Below, one piece after another: positions 18,022-27,177 of a stretch of DNA of 64,000 nucleotides. Every line of letters starts with the position of its first letter. Position 1 is the stretch's first letter. The translations under genes were made by a program, and so were the position numbers. The notes beneath the pieces were generated by a model, which saw only the letters and a list, made by a program, of their open reading frames with translations, was not told where the DNA came from and did no database searches. Where the stretch lies: contig NZ_JAOEFC010000001.1 of the NCBI RefSeq assembly GCF_025421715.1, positions 806,001-870,000 on the forward strand, read 5' to 3'. The stretch is from Microbacterium festucae. GTDB taxonomy: Bacteria > Actinomycetota > Actinomycetes > Actinomycetales > Microbacteriaceae.

Positions 18022-18570
18022 TCAGCGGCGGTCGACGTCGGCGCCCGACCAGAGGTCGTCGCAGGGCACAGGGGCAGCGGCGTGCGCGGCGAGATACGGG
18101 GCGGCTCCGCGGTCGCCCGCGACGGATGCCGCGACGGCGGCCCAGTGCGCGCGGCCGATCAGGGCGGGGTGCCCGGGCTCGCCGCCGTAGGTCGCGCGGG
18201 CCAGCGCGTCGGGCGCGGTGCGCGCCACGAGGCGCTGCACCGCGGATGCCGGCAGTGCGGGCATGTCCACCGGCACGACCACCGCGGCATCGGCATCGGT
18301 GCCGGCCGCGGCCGACAGCGCGGCCCGCAGCGACGCCGACAGGCCCTCCTCCCACCCGGGCACCGGCACGACCACGACCCCGGCGGGCAGCAGCCCGGCC
18401 GCGTCGGGCGCGGCGCCGAGGGTCACCAGCACGGGATCGCATCCGGCCTCGCGGAGCGTCTGCACGGTGCGCGCGAGCCACGGGGTGCCGTCGGCATCAC
18501 GGGCGCGCGCCTTCGGACCGCCGAACCTCGTGCCGGCCCCGGCGGCCAGCACGACGCCGCAGCAGCCCAT
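18022..18570 (-). CDS. Molybdenum cofactor cytidylyltransferase-like NTP transferase (MocA/MobA-like)
   Basis: A 182-residue nucleotidyltransferase fold. The N-terminal LAAGAGTRFGGPKA is the CTP/GTP-binding loop, and VPVDMPALP holds the metal-binding aspartate. Paralogues add CMP to the molybdopterin cofactor for xanthine-dehydrogenase-type enzymes. Overlap with xdhC (TGATG at 18568-18572) and the divergent xanthine dehydrogenase genes support a role in its maturation. Confidence 0.82.
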   Translation of the reverse strand: MGCCGVVLAAGAGTRFGGPKARARDADGTPWLARTVQTLREAGCDPVLVTLGAAPDAAGLLPAGVVVVPVPGWEEGLSASLRAALSAAAGTDADAAVVVPVDMPALPASAVQRLVARTAPDALARATYGGEPGHPALIGRAHWAAVAASVAGDRGAAPYLAAHAAAPVPCDDLWSGADVDRR

Positions 18571-19568
18571 CAGCCCGGCACGACCGCGGATGCCGGGGCG
18601 TGCACCGCCCCGCTCAGCTGCGACAGCCGGCGGCCGGTCGCGCCGTGCCGGTCGGCGACGATCTCGGCGAGGATCGACAGCGCCGTCTCGTCGGGGGTGC
18701 GGCCGCCGAGGTCGAGTCCGATCGGCGAGCGCAGGCGGTCGAGCTGCCCGGGCGCAACGCCGGCGGCACGCAGCCGCGACAGCCGGTCGTCGTGGGTGAC
18801 CCGGCTGCCCATGGCCCCGACGTATCCGGCGGGCGAGGCCAGCGCCACCCGCAGCGCGGGCACGTCGAAACGCGGATCGTGGCTGAGCACGCACACGGCG
18901 GTGCGCGCATCGAGGCTCTGCCCGCTCAGCCAGCGGTCGGGCCAGTCGACGACGACCTGCGCCTCGGGGAAACGGGCCGCGGTCGCGAACACGTCGCGCG
19001 GGTCGACGACCGTCACCCGCATGCCCATCGCCGCGCCCAGCCGCGCCAGCGACACCGCGAACTCGACGGCGCCGACGATCACCAGTCGCGCCGGCGACCC
19101 GAAGTCGAGCGCCAGCGCACCGTGCGGCGGGGCCTCGTGGGCGGCCAGCATCCACCCGCGGCCGAGGTCGGCGCCGGTCGACAGGGCGAAGCGGGTCGGC
19201 ACACCCGACCGTTCGCGGGCGGCCAGCAGCAGCAGGTCGGCCGCCGCGGCACTGCCGGCGCGCACCGGGCGCACGAGCACCTCGACCGCGCCCCCGCAGG
19301 TGAGGCCCACGGCCAGGCCCTCGGCGTCGGCATAGCCGAAGCGCTCGAGCGAGGGCGCGCCGGATGCCAGCGCGTCGCGGCACCGCTCGTACACGCTGCC
19401 CTCGACGCAGCCGCCCGAGACGTTGCCCACCGCCTTACCGCGATCGGACACGGCCATCGACGCCCCGACCTCGCGCGGCGCGCTGCCGGCGATGCCGACG
19501 ACCGTCGCCACGGCGACGTCACGGCCGTCCCGCAGCCACGCGGCCGCGATCGGCAGGATCTCGCGCAT
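18570..19568 (-). CDS. xdhC: XdhC/CoxI family molybdenum-enzyme maturation factor
   Basis: A 332-residue protein with the N-terminal XdhC/CoxI domain ([17 protein letters not shown], then [13 protein letters not shown]) and a C-terminal Rossmann-like domain ([20 protein letters not shown]). XdhC binds the molybdenum cofactor, helps sulfurate it and hands it to xanthine dehydrogenase. AGGAGG precedes the ATG at 19568. The gene is divergent from the xanthine dehydrogenase subunits across a 120-bp promoter region. Confidence 0.9.
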   Translation of the reverse strand: MREILPIAAAWLRDGRDVAVATVVGIAGSAPREVGASMAVSDRGKAVGNVSGGCVEGSVYERCRDALASGAPSLERFGYADAEGLAVGLTCGGAVEVLVRPVRAGSAAAADLLLLAARERSGVPTRFALSTGADLGRGWMLAAHEAPPHGALALDFGSPARLVIVGAVEFAVSLARLGAAMGMRVTVVDPRDVFATAARFPEAQVVVDWPDRWLSGQSLDARTAVCVLSHDPRFDVPALRVALASPAGYVGAMGSRVTHDDRLSRLRAAGVAPGQLDRLRSPIGLDLGGRTPDETALSILAEIVADRHGATGRRLSQLSGAVHAPASAVVPG

Positions 19569-19634
19569 GTCCACCTCCTGCCGCCACGGTAGGCCGCGCG
19601 TGTTGCGGGGCTGTTGCGGCCGGTGGACCGGCCC

Positions 19635-19667
19635 GTGAAACACGGTCGAAACGGGCCTCTGTTTCAC
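19635..19667. promoter_or_regulatory. Inverted repeat with phased GAAAC words in the xdhC/xdhB promoter region
   Basis: GTGAAACA (19635) and TGTTTCAC (19660) form an 8-bp inverted repeat. Two GAAAC words (19637 and 19648) are spaced 11 bp apart, the phase seen in GlnR sites, but no clear GTNAC half is present. It is a candidate regulator site only. Confidence 0.45.
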
Positions 19668-19688
19668 TCGTCGCACCCGGGAGGCCTG

Positions 19689-20525
19689 ATGGACATCACC
19701 AGCGTGCAGCGATACCGCCGCGCGACCACGCGCACCGAGCTCGCGCTCGCGCCCGGCGAGACGATCCTCGCCGGCGGCACGTGGCTCATGAGCGAGCCGC
19801 AGCCGGGCACCACCGGCTTCGTCGACATCACCGCGATGGGCTGGCCCGACCTCGAGCCCCGCCCCGAGGGCCTGCGCATCGCCGCCACCTGCACCATCGC
19901 GACCCTCGTGCGCTGGGCGGAGTCCGCCCCCGACGCCGGTTCCCCCGCCCCGCCGCCCTCGGCCTGGCCCGCCGTCGCGCTCATCCCCGCCGCGGCATCG
20001 GCCCTGCTGGCCTCGTTCAAGATCTGGAACACCGCGACCGTCGGCGGCAACGTGTGCCGCTCGTTCGCCGCCGGCGCGCTCGTGTCGCTGTGCGTCGCCC
20101 TCGACGGCGAGGCGGAGATCTGGATGCCGGACGGCGGCGCCCGACGCCTGCCCGTGGCCGCGCTCATCACCGGCAACGGCACCAACGCCCTCGCCCCCGG
20201 CGAGGTGCTGCGGGCGCTGTGGCTGCCGGCATCGGCGCTGCGCTCACGCGCGCGCCTGCACAAGATCGCCCTCGCCGAGCACGGCCGCTCGGGCGCCGTG
20301 GTGACCGGCCGCGTCGACCCCGACGGGCAGAGCGTGTTCACCGTCACCGCCGCCACCCTCACCCCGACGGTGCTGCGCTTCTCCGCACTGCCGGATGCCG
20401 TCGCGCTCGCGCACGCGGTGGGGACAGCATCCGGGTACTACAGCGACCCGCTGGGCGCGGCCGACTGGCGCCGCGCGGTCAGCGTCGAGCTCGCCACCCG
20501 CATCCGCACGGAGCTGGCGGCATGA
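19689..20525 (+). CDS. Xanthine dehydrogenase, FAD-binding subunit
   Basis: A 278-residue protein of the molybdopterin-dehydrogenase FAD-binding family. ILAGGTWLM near residue 30 replaces the usual AGGTDL FAD loop, and the TVGGNVC motif follows at about residue 117. It carries FAD and passes electrons from the iron-sulfur clusters to NAD. It overlaps the next gene by ATGA (20522-20525). The ATG at 19689 follows GGGAGG at good distance. Confidence 0.88.
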   Translation: MDITSVQRYRRATTRTELALAPGETILAGGTWLMSEPQPGTTGFVDITAMGWPDLEPRPEGLRIAATCTIATLVRWAESAPDAGSPAPPPSAWPAVALIPAAASALLASFKIWNTATVGGNVCRSFAAGALVSLCVALDGEAEIWMPDGGARRLPVAALITGNGTNALAPGEVLRALWLPASALRSRARLHKIALAEHGRSGAVVTGRVDPDGQSVFTVTAATLTPTVLRFSALPDAVALAHAVGTASGYYSDPLGAADWRRAVSVELATRIRTELAA

Positions 20526-23386
20526 GGCTGCACGTCGACGGAGCGACCGTGGTCGCCGACCCCCGCCCCGGCCAGTGCCTGCGCACCCTGCTGCGCGAGA
20601 CCGGCCACACCACCGTCAAGAAGGGCTGCGACGCCGGCGACTGCGGCGCATGCACCGTGCTGCTGGACGGGCAGCCGGTGCACTCGTGCCTCATCCCCGC
20701 GATGCGCGTCGACGGCGCCGAGGTCACCACCGCCGCCGGACTCGCCCCCGCCGACGAACTGCACGCGGTGCAGCGCGAGCTCGCCGAAGGGTTCGGCTTC
20801 CAGTGCGGGTTCTGCTCCCCCGGCATGAGCGTCACCGCCTCGACCTTCACCCCCGACGACCTCGACGACCTCGACCGGCACCTGAAGGGCAACCTCTGCC
20901 GCTGCACCGGCTACCGCCCGATCCGCGAGGCCATCGGCCGCGCCGTGCTCGGTGCGGTGCGCGAGACCGGGGGTGCGGGGGCGGGTGCGGGGGCGGGGGG
21001 CGTTTCGACTCGCTGCGCTCGCTCAACGACCGGGGAGGAAGGCGCTCGCTCAACGACCGGGGGCGCGGGGGGCGTTTCGACTCGCTGCGCTCGCTCAACG
21101 ACCGGGGAGGAAGACGGCGGGGAGGGGGTGGGGAGGTCGGTGGTGCCGGAGGCGGCGGAGCGCATCGTGCAGGGCCGCGAGCCGTTCACGTTCGACCTGC
21201 CCCCGGGCCACCCCGCGCAGGGCGCCCTCGTGCTGCGGGTGGTCGCCAGCCCCCACGCGCACGCGCGCATCCGCGCGATCCACACGGATGCCGCCGCGGC
21301 GCTGCCCGGTGTCGTCGCGGTCTTCACACACCTCGACGCCCCGGCCGGGCGCTACTCGACCGCGCGGCACGAGCACCGCGAAGACGACCCCGACGACACG
21401 CGCCTGCTCGATGACGTGGTGCGTCACATCGGGCAGCGGGTGGCCGCGGTCGTCGCCGAGACCGCCGAGGCCGCCGACGCGGCGGTGCGGGCCGTGCGCG
21501 TCGACTACGAGGTGCTGCCGGCCGTCTTCGACCCCGACGAGGCGCGCGCCCCCGGCGCCCCGCTGCTGCACCCCGAGCGCACCCCCGCCGACCGCGTCGA
21601 CCAGGCGCACCGCAACGTGGTCGCCGCCCTGCACGAGCGTCACGGCGACGTGGCGGCGGCGCTGGCCGCCGCGGCGGTGACGGTGTCGGGCACCTGGCAG
21701 ACCTCCCGGGTCACCCACGCGCAGCTCGAGACGCACGGTGCGCTCGGGTGGCTCGACGACGAGGGACGGCTCGTGCTGCGCTCGTCGACGCAGGTGCCCT
21801 TCCTCGCCCGCGACGAGATCGCGCGCATCTTCGACCTCGACCGCGACCGCGTGCGGGTGCACGCGGCGCGGCTGGGCGGCGGGTTCGGCGGCAAGCAGGA
21901 GATCTTCACCGAAGACCTCGTCGCCCTCGCGGTGCTGCGCACCGGGCGCCCGGTCGCCTACGAGTTCTCGCGCGCCGACGAGTTCCAGCGGGCGGCGCTG
22001 CGGCATCCGATGCGCGTGGCCGTCGACCTCGGCGCCGACGCCGACGGCGTGCTCACCGCGATGCGCGTCGACCTTCTCAGCGACACCGGCGCCTACGGCA
22101 ACCACTCCCGCGGGGTCATGTTCCACTCCCTCGCCGAGTCGACCACGATTTACCGGGTGCCGGCCAAGCAGCTCGACGCCGAGGTCGTCTACACCAACAA
22201 CGTGCCCTCGGGGGCCTTCCGCGGCTACGGGCTCGGGCAGGTGATCCTGGGGGTCGAATCGGCCATGGACATGCTCGCCGAGCGCCTCGGCATCGACCCC
22301 TTCGAGCTGCGCCGCCGCAACGCGGTGCGCAAGGGCGACCCGCTGCATCCGGATGCCGATCCGTTCGAGGACGACCTCGTCTGGGGCAGCTACGGGCTCG
22401 ACCAGTGCCTCGACCTCGCGCAGGCGGCGCTGGCCCGCGGCGACGGCGACCCCGCCCCCGATGGCTGGGCGGTGGGCGAGGGGATGGCGGCGGCGATGAT
22501 CGCCACGATGGCTCCGTTCGGCCACATCGCCCACACCACCGCCACCCTGCGCGCCGACGGCACCTACCTGCTGCGGGCCGGCACCGCCGAGTTCGGCAAC
22601 GGCACCACCACCGTGCTGCGCCAGATCGCCGCGACCGACCTGTCGGCGCCGTTCGAGCGCCTCGAGCTGTGGCACGCCGACACGGATGCCGTCACCCACG
22701 ACACCGGCGCGTTCGCCTCGGCGGGGATCACGGTGGCCGGCAAGGCGCTGCACGCGGCCTGCCTGAGCCTGGCCGCGCGGATGCGGGAGCGCGCCGCGGC
22801 CCTGACCGGCACCGACCCGGCGGCGGCCGTGCTGCACGAGGACGGCGTGGTCACCCCCGCCGGCGCGGTCGGCTTCGCCGCGCTGACCGCCGACGGCGAG
22901 CTGACCGCCGACGGCAGCGAGCTGGGCGCGCAGCGCTCGCTCGCCTTCAACGTGCACGCGGTGCGGGTGGCGGTGGAGCCGGCCACCGGCACCGTGCGCA
23001 TCCTGAAGTCGGTGCAGGCGGCCGATGCCGGCTTCGTCATGAACCCCGCCCAGTGCCGCGGCCAGATCGAAGGCGGCGTCGCCCAGGCCGTCGGCAGCGC
23101 ACTGTACGAAGAGGTGATGGTGGAGGCGGGCCGGGTGACCACGCCGGTCTTCCGGCTCTACCGCGTGCCGCAGTCCGCCGACATCCCCGACACCGAGGTG
23201 CTCTTCGCCGACACCTCCGACGACCTCGGCCCCTTCGGCGCGAAGTCGATGAGCGAATCGCCCTACAACCCGGTGGCCCCCGCCATCGGCAACGCGATCG
23301 CCCGCGCCCTCGGACAGCGGCCGTTCGTGCAGCCGTTCTCGCGGGATCGGGTGTGGCGGCTGACCCGTCACAACACCGAAACATGA
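20522..23386 (+). CDS. Xanthine dehydrogenase, fused [2Fe-2S] and molybdopterin-binding subunit
   Basis: A 954-residue fusion. Residues 1-148 are the iron-sulfur domain with plant-type cluster cysteines 36, 41, 44 and 56 and the second cluster at 95, 98, 126 and 128. Residues about 210-954 are the molybdopterin domain, with [15 protein letters not shown] and a likely catalytic Glu near residue 912 ([10 protein letters not shown]). The enzyme oxidises hypoxanthine and xanthine to urate. The junction, residues 150-205, is a Gly/Ala-rich stretch built from a DNA repeat (see 21001-21113), and it holds two extra cysteines. With the FAD subunit and xdhC it forms a full system. Some related aldehyde or nicotine oxidoreductases share the fold, but the purine neighbours favour xanthine. 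Confidence 0.87.
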   Translation: MRLHVDGATVVADPRPGQCLRTLLRETGHTTVKKGCDAGDCGACTVLLDGQPVHSCLIPAMRVDGAEVTTAAGLAPADELHAVQRELAEGFGFQCGFCSPGMSVTASTFTPDDLDDLDRHLKGNLCRCTGYRPIREAIGRAVLGAVRETGGAGAGAGAGGVSTRCARSTTGEEGARSTTGGAGGVSTRCARSTTGEEDGGEGVGRSVVPEAAERIVQGREPFTFDLPPGHPAQGALVLRVVASPHAHARIRAIHTDAAAALPGVVAVFTHLDAPAGRYSTARHEHREDDPDDTRLLDDVVRHIGQRVAAVVAETAEAADAAVRAVRVDYEVLPAVFDPDEARAPGAPLLHPERTPADRVDQAHRNVVAALHERHGDVAAALAAAAVTVSGTWQTSRVTHAQLETHGALGWLDDEGRLVLRSSTQVPFLARDEIARIFDLDRDRVRVHAARLGGGFGGKQEIFTEDLVALAVLRTGRPVAYEFSRADEFQRAALRHPMRVAVDLGADADGVLTAMRVDLLSDTGAYGNHSRGVMFHSLAESTTIYRVPAKQLDAEVVYTNNVPSGAFRGYGLGQVILGVESAMDMLAERLGIDPFELRRRNAVRKGDPLHPDADPFEDDLVWGSYGLDQCLDLAQAALARGDGDPAPDGWAVGEGMAAAMIATMAPFGHIAHTTATLRADGTYLLRAGTAEFGNGTTTVLRQIAATDLSAPFERLELWHADTDAVTHDTGAFASAGITVAGKALHAACLSLAARMRERAAALTGTDPAAAVLHEDGVVTPAGAVGFAALTADGELTADGSELGAQRSLAFNVHAVRVAVEPATGTVRILKSVQAADAGFVMNPAQCRGQIEGGVAQAVGSALYEEVMVEAGRVTTPVFRLYRVPQSADIPDTEVLFADTSDDLGPFGAKSMSESPYNPVAPAIGNAIARALGQRPFVQPFSRDRVWRLTRHNTET
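21001..21113. repeat. Family E repeat (two identical 41-bp copies plus a partial) inside the xanthine dehydrogenase gene
   Basis: Copies at 21001-21041 and 21073-21113 are identical. Each starts CGTTTCGACTCGCTGCGCTC and ends ACCGGGGAGGAAG. A shortened copy (GCGCTCGCTCAACGACCGG) lies at 21042-21060. All are in frame and encode [13 protein letters not shown] twice and ARSTTG once. From memory, close variants occur between genes in many Microbacteriaceae genomes. Here the repeat forms a protein linker. Confidence 0.85.
23367..23382 (+). promoter_or_regulatory. GlnR-like box upstream of the ABC importer operon
   Basis: GTCAC-AACACC-GAAAC fits the actinobacterial GlnR half-site pair GTNAC-N6-GAAAC exactly. 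It lies at the end of the xanthine dehydrogenase gene, about 85 bp before the importer start. A second GAAAC (23401) and a TTAGCGT -10-like element (23414) follow. Confidence 0.55.
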
Positions 23387-23466
23387 CCGGGCCTTAACCG
23401 GAAACTTAAGACCGTTAGCGTCGCCTCACAGCACCCGCGCGCCCTGCGCACATCTGAGGAGACCCG

Positions 23467-24570
23467 ATGCACACACCCCGCAGCACCCGCCGTCGCGGCG
23501 CGGCCGTCCTGGCCATCGTCGCCGCCGCCACCCTGGCCTTCAGCGCCTGCGCTTCCGGCTCGTCCACCCCCGCCGCATCCGGCTCGGGCGAGGCCGAAGG
23601 CGCCTCGTACGGCGACATCAGCGTGCAGTACTCGTGGATCAAGAACGAGGAGTTCGCCGGCGAGTTCTACGCCTACGACGAGGGCTACTACGACGAGGCC
23701 GGCTTCGGCACCGTCACCGGCATCGCCGGCCCCGACACCGGTGTGGCCAAGCTCCTGTCCGGCTCGGTGCAGGTCGCGCTCAGCGACGCGGCATCCGTCG
23801 GCGCCGCCGTGGCCGAGCAGGACGCGCCGCTGAAGATCATCGGCGCCACGTTCCAGAAGAACCCGTTCACGATCCTCTCGCTGAAGGACGGCGGCGACAT
23901 CGCCACCCCCGACGACCTCAAGGGCAAGAAGATCGGCGTGCAGGACTCCAACGCGTCGGTGTTCGCCGCACTTCTCAACGCCAACGGCATCGACCCCAGC
24001 GAGGTCACCGTGGTGCCGGTCGACTTCGACCCGACCCCGCTCATCAACGGCGAGGTCGACGGCTTCATGGCCTACCTCACCAACGAGGCGATCACCGTCG
24101 AGATGGCCGGCTACGAGGTGACCAACCTCGCCTACGCCGAGAACGGCCTGCCGTACGTGGCCGAGACCTTCTCGGTGACCGACCAGTACCTCGCCGAGAA
24201 CAAGGAGCTGCTGAAGGCGTTCCTCATCGCCGAGATCAAGGGCTGGGCGAAGACCTTCACCGAGCCCCTCGACGACACCGTCACCAAGGTCACCGAGCAC
24301 TACAACGAGTCGGCCGCCGCGGGCGACCTGACCTTCGGCGACCTCGACCCCGCCAAGGTCAAGGCCGGTCTGGAAGCCCAGGCCAAGCTCATCTCCACCG
24401 AGGAGACCGAGGCCAACGGCCTGTTCACCATCTCCGACGACCTGAAGACGCAGACCCTCGCGTCGCTGGCCGCGTCGGGCTGGGACCTCGAGGCCGACCA
24501 GCTGTTCGACACGACGATCATCGACGAGATCTACGCCGAGAACCCCGACCTGGTGTCCTACCTGCCCTAA
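23467..24570 (+). CDS. NitT/TauT-type ABC transporter substrate-binding lipoprotein
   Basis: A 367-residue NMT1/ThiY-like binding protein. The signal peptide has RSTRRR, a hydrophobic core and FSAC with the lipobox Cys at residue 28. The fold is marked by DDLKGKKIGVQ and a hinge near DGFMAYLTNEA. Members bind small nitrogen or sulfur compounds (nitrate, taurine, pyrimidine precursors, hydantoins). The position directly after xanthine dehydrogenase and before an amidohydrolase suggests a purine or ureide ligand, which is inference. It is the first of four co-directional genes. Confidence 0.85.
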   Translation: MHTPRSTRRRGAAVLAIVAAATLAFSACASGSSTPAASGSGEAEGASYGDISVQYSWIKNEEFAGEFYAYDEGYYDEAGFGTVTGIAGPDTGVAKLLSGSVQVALSDAASVGAAVAEQDAPLKIIGATFQKNPFTILSLKDGGDIATPDDLKGKKIGVQDSNASVFAALLNANGIDPSEVTVVPVDFDPTPLINGEVDGFMAYLTNEAITVEMAGYEVTNLAYAENGLPYVAETFSVTDQYLAENKELLKAFLIAEIKGWAKTFTEPLDDTVTKVTEHYNESAAAGDLTFGDLDPAKVKAGLEAQAKLISTEETEANGLFTISDDLKTQTLASLAASGWDLEADQLFDTTIIDEIYAENPDLVSYLP

Positions 24571-24576
24571 GGGATC

Positions 24577-25398
24577 ATGTCGAACCTGACGAACACGGAT
24601 GCCGGTGCCCGCACGGGCACCGGCATCCACATCACCGGACTCACCAAGACCTTCTCGCTGCGCGGCGGGAAGACCCTCACCGCCCTGCAGGACACCGACC
24701 TGCACACCGAGAAGGGGTCGTTCCTGGCCCTGCTCGGCCCGTCGGGCTGCGGCAAGTCGACCATCCTGCGCATCCTCGCCTCGCTCGAGCACCCCTCGGC
24801 CGGCGTCGCGCTGGTCGACGGCGAGACCCCCGACCAGCTGCGCGCCAAGAGCGAGCTGGGGATCGCCTTCCAGGACCACGCGCTGCTGCCCTGGCGCACC
24901 GTGCGCGGCAACATCGAGCTGCCCTTCGAGGTGGCCGGCAGGCCCGTCGACAAGGCCTACGTCGACGAGCTCATCTCGCTGGTCGGGCTGAAGGACTTCG
25001 CCGGCGCCAAGCCCGCCCAGCTGTCGGGCGGCATGCGCCAGCGCGCCTCGATCGCCCGCGCCCTCGTGCTCAAGCCCTCGGTGCTGCTGCTCGACGAGCC
25101 GTTCGGCGCGCTCGACGACATGACGCGGCAGAACCTCAACCTCGAGCTGCTGCGCATCTGGACCGAGAAGCCCGCCACGACCCTGCTGGTCACGCACGGC
25201 ATCAGCGAGGCGATCTTCCTCGCCGACCGCGTCGCGGTGATGTCGCCGCGTCCGGGCCGGGTCAAGCAGATCATCGAGATCGACCTGCCGCGCCCGCGCA
25301 CCCCCGACATCATGCGCACGCCCGAGTTCCACGCCTACGTCGACCAGGCCTCCGAGCTGCTGTTCGGCTCGGACGGACGGGCAGAAGCCGAGGCGTGA
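24577..25398 (+). CDS. ABC transporter ATP-binding protein (SsuB/TauB type)
   Basis: A 273-residue ATPase with Walker [10 protein letters not shown] (residues 54-62), signature LSGGMRQR and Walker [14 protein letters not shown]. It powers the two permeases that follow. It starts 7 bp after the binding-protein stop and overlaps the next gene by TGATG (25396-25400). Confidence 0.9.
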   Translation: MSNLTNTDAGARTGTGIHITGLTKTFSLRGGKTLTALQDTDLHTEKGSFLALLGPSGCGKSTILRILASLEHPSAGVALVDGETPDQLRAKSELGIAFQDHALLPWRTVRGNIELPFEVAGRPVDKAYVDELISLVGLKDFAGAKPAQLSGGMRQRASIARALVLKPSVLLLDEPFGALDDMTRQNLNLELLRIWTEKPATTLLVTHGISEAIFLADRVAVMSPRPGRVKQIIEIDLPRPRTPDIMRTPEFHAYVDQASELLFGSDGRAEAEA

Positions 25399-26204
25399 TG
25401 ACCCGCACACGCGTTCCCGGCTGGCTGGCCGGCATCCTCGGCGGCGTCGCCCTTGTGGTGGTGTGGTGGATCTTCTCGATGACCGCCTTCCCGCCGCAGG
25501 AGGGCACGACCTTCACCCCCGTCCCCTCGCCGCTGGCGGTGTTCGACTGGCTGTTCCTGCAGGGCAACATCGCCGGCGCCTGGAACGTGTTCGCGCCCAC
25601 CCTGGCCGCCGCCGGCATCGGCTACGTGTGGGGCAACGGCATCGCCCTGCTGCTGGCGACGGTCGTGCTGCTGTTCCCCCGCACCGAGACGGTCATCACC
25701 CAGATCGCCGTGGTGAGCTACTGCCTGCCGATCGTCGCCGTCGGCGGCATCTCGATCGTCGTCGTCGGCGGGGCCAAGAGCCCCGGCGACCCGTCGGCGA
25801 CCGCCATCTTCCTCGCCGCGCTGGTGTGCGTGTTCACCACCGTGGTCGGCTCGATCCTCGGCTTCACCGCCGCCGACCGCTCCGCCCTCGACGTCGTGCA
25901 CGTGTACGGCGGCGGGCGCTGGACGCAGCTGCGCAAGGTGCGCCTCATCGCGGCACTGCCCGCCATTCTCAACGCCCTGCAGATCGCCGTGCCCACCGCC
26001 TTCCTCGGCGCCGTGCTCGGCGAGTACCTCGGCGCGATCACCGCGGGGGTCGGGCCCACCCTCATCCGCCTGCAGGGTCAGCTCGACTCGGCCGGCGTCT
26101 GGTCGGTGTTCCTGCTGTGCGCCGTCGTGGCGCTCGTCGCCTACGGCCTCGTGGGCCTGCTCATCCGTCTCGTCACGCCCTGGGTGGCGGGGAAGGCCGT
26201 GTGA
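25398..26204 (+). CDS. ABC transporter permease (first of a pair)
   Basis: A 268-residue membrane protein of the BPD_transp_1 (SsuC/TauC) family with about six hydrophobic segments and the ATPase-docking loop DVVHVYGGGRWTQLRKV. It ends in an ATG overlap with the second permease (GTGATGG at 26201-26207). Two distinct permeases after one ATPase suggest a heterodimeric channel. Confidence 0.86.
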   Translation: MTRTRVPGWLAGILGGVALVVVWWIFSMTAFPPQEGTTFTPVPSPLAVFDWLFLQGNIAGAWNVFAPTLAAAGIGYVWGNGIALLLATVVLLFPRTETVITQIAVVSYCLPIVAVGGISIVVVGGAKSPGDPSATAIFLAALVCVFTTVVGSILGFTAADRSALDVVHVYGGGRWTQLRKVRLIAALPAILNALQIAVPTAFLGAVLGEYLGAITAGVGPTLIRLQGQLDSAGVWSVFLLCAVVALVAYGLVGLLIRLVTPWVAGKAV

Positions 26205-27112
26205 TGGCCGACAACGACACCATCGACGCGGTGCGCCGGCCGGCGCACCCGACCGCGCAGATCGATCTCGCCGCCGACGCGACCGCCCTCGCCCGGCTGC
26301 GCGCCGACCGCCGCCGCGCGGTGCTCCGCTCGTTCGGAAGGTCGCTCGGCAACGCCCTCATCACGTTCGTGGTGCTCATCGTGCTGTGGCAGGCCGTGGT
26401 CAGCTTCACCGGCATCTCGCCGTACGTGGCCAAGGGCCCGCTCGACGTGTGGACGTTCCTGTTCGCCGACGAGGATGCCGCCGCCCACCGCGACCAGCTG
26501 TTCCCGCTGCTGGGCCAGACCCTCGTCGACGCCGTCATCGGCTTCGTCGTCGGCATGGCCGTCGCCGTCGTGCTGGCGGTGCTGTTCAGCCTGTCCAAGG
26601 CGATCGAGGCCGGGGTGATGCCGCTCGTGCTGCTGCTGCGCACCATCCCGCTCGTGTCGATCGCCCCGGTGATCATCCTCATCACGGGCCGCGGCACGAC
26701 GGCATCCGTCGCCGTCATCGGCACCGTCGTGGTGCTCTTCCCGGCGCTGGCCAACGTGCTGTTCGGCCTCAGCCGCGCCAGCCGTCAGAGCCTCGACGTC
26801 GTGCACGTCTTCGGCGGCGGCCGCCTCACGGCGCTGCGCAAGGTCAACCTGCCGGGCGCCCTGCCGTCGGTATTCGCGGCGATGCGCGTGTCGGTGCCGA
26901 GCGCGGTCACCGGCGCCCTGCTGGCCGAGTGGCTGTCGACCGGAGCCGGCATCGGCGGGGCGATCCTCAAGTTCAGCGCGCAGGCGCAGTTCACGCAACT
27001 GTGGGGGGCGATCGCCCTCATCACCGTGATCACGCTCGTGCTCTACAACATCGTGCAGATCGTCGAGAACGTCGTGCTCGCCCGCATGGGCATGGCGGTC
27101 TCCGTCGCCTGA
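26204..27112 (+). CDS. ABC transporter permease (second of a pair)
   Basis: A 302-residue permease of the same family, with a 50-residue cytoplasmic N-terminal extension and the docking loop DVVHVFGGGRLTALRKV. The paralogous loops show that the two permeases arose by duplication. It is the last gene of the importer operon and convergent with the amidohydrolase. The 65-bp gap holds short GTCGCGGGT tandem words. Confidence 0.86.
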   Translation: MADNDTIDAVRRPAHPTAQIDLAADATALARLRADRRRAVLRSFGRSLGNALITFVVLIVLWQAVVSFTGISPYVAKGPLDVWTFLFADEDAAAHRDQLFPLLGQTLVDAVIGFVVGMAVAVVLAVLFSLSKAIEAGVMPLVLLLRTIPLVSIAPVIILITGRGTTASVAVIGTVVVLFPALANVLFGLSRASRQSLDVVHVFGGGRLTALRKVNLPGALPSVFAAMRVSVPSAVTGALLAEWLSTGAGIGGAILKFSAQAQFTQLWGAIALITVITLVLYNIVQIVENVVLARMGMAVSVA

Positions 27113-27177
27113 CGGGGGCGGGGGTCGCGGGTCGCGGGTGCCGGTCGCGGGTGCGGTGGCTCCGCGGAGCGCGCGGC

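Noticed and set aside
21095..23371. 758-codon minus-strand open frame opposite xanthine dehydrogenase
   Set aside because: Same GC artefact; the sense strand encodes a well-conserved molybdopterin domain.
23394..23405. TTAAC followed by GAAAC as a second GlnR box before the importer
   Set aside because: The spacer is only 2 nt where 6 is required, so it does not fit the consensus.
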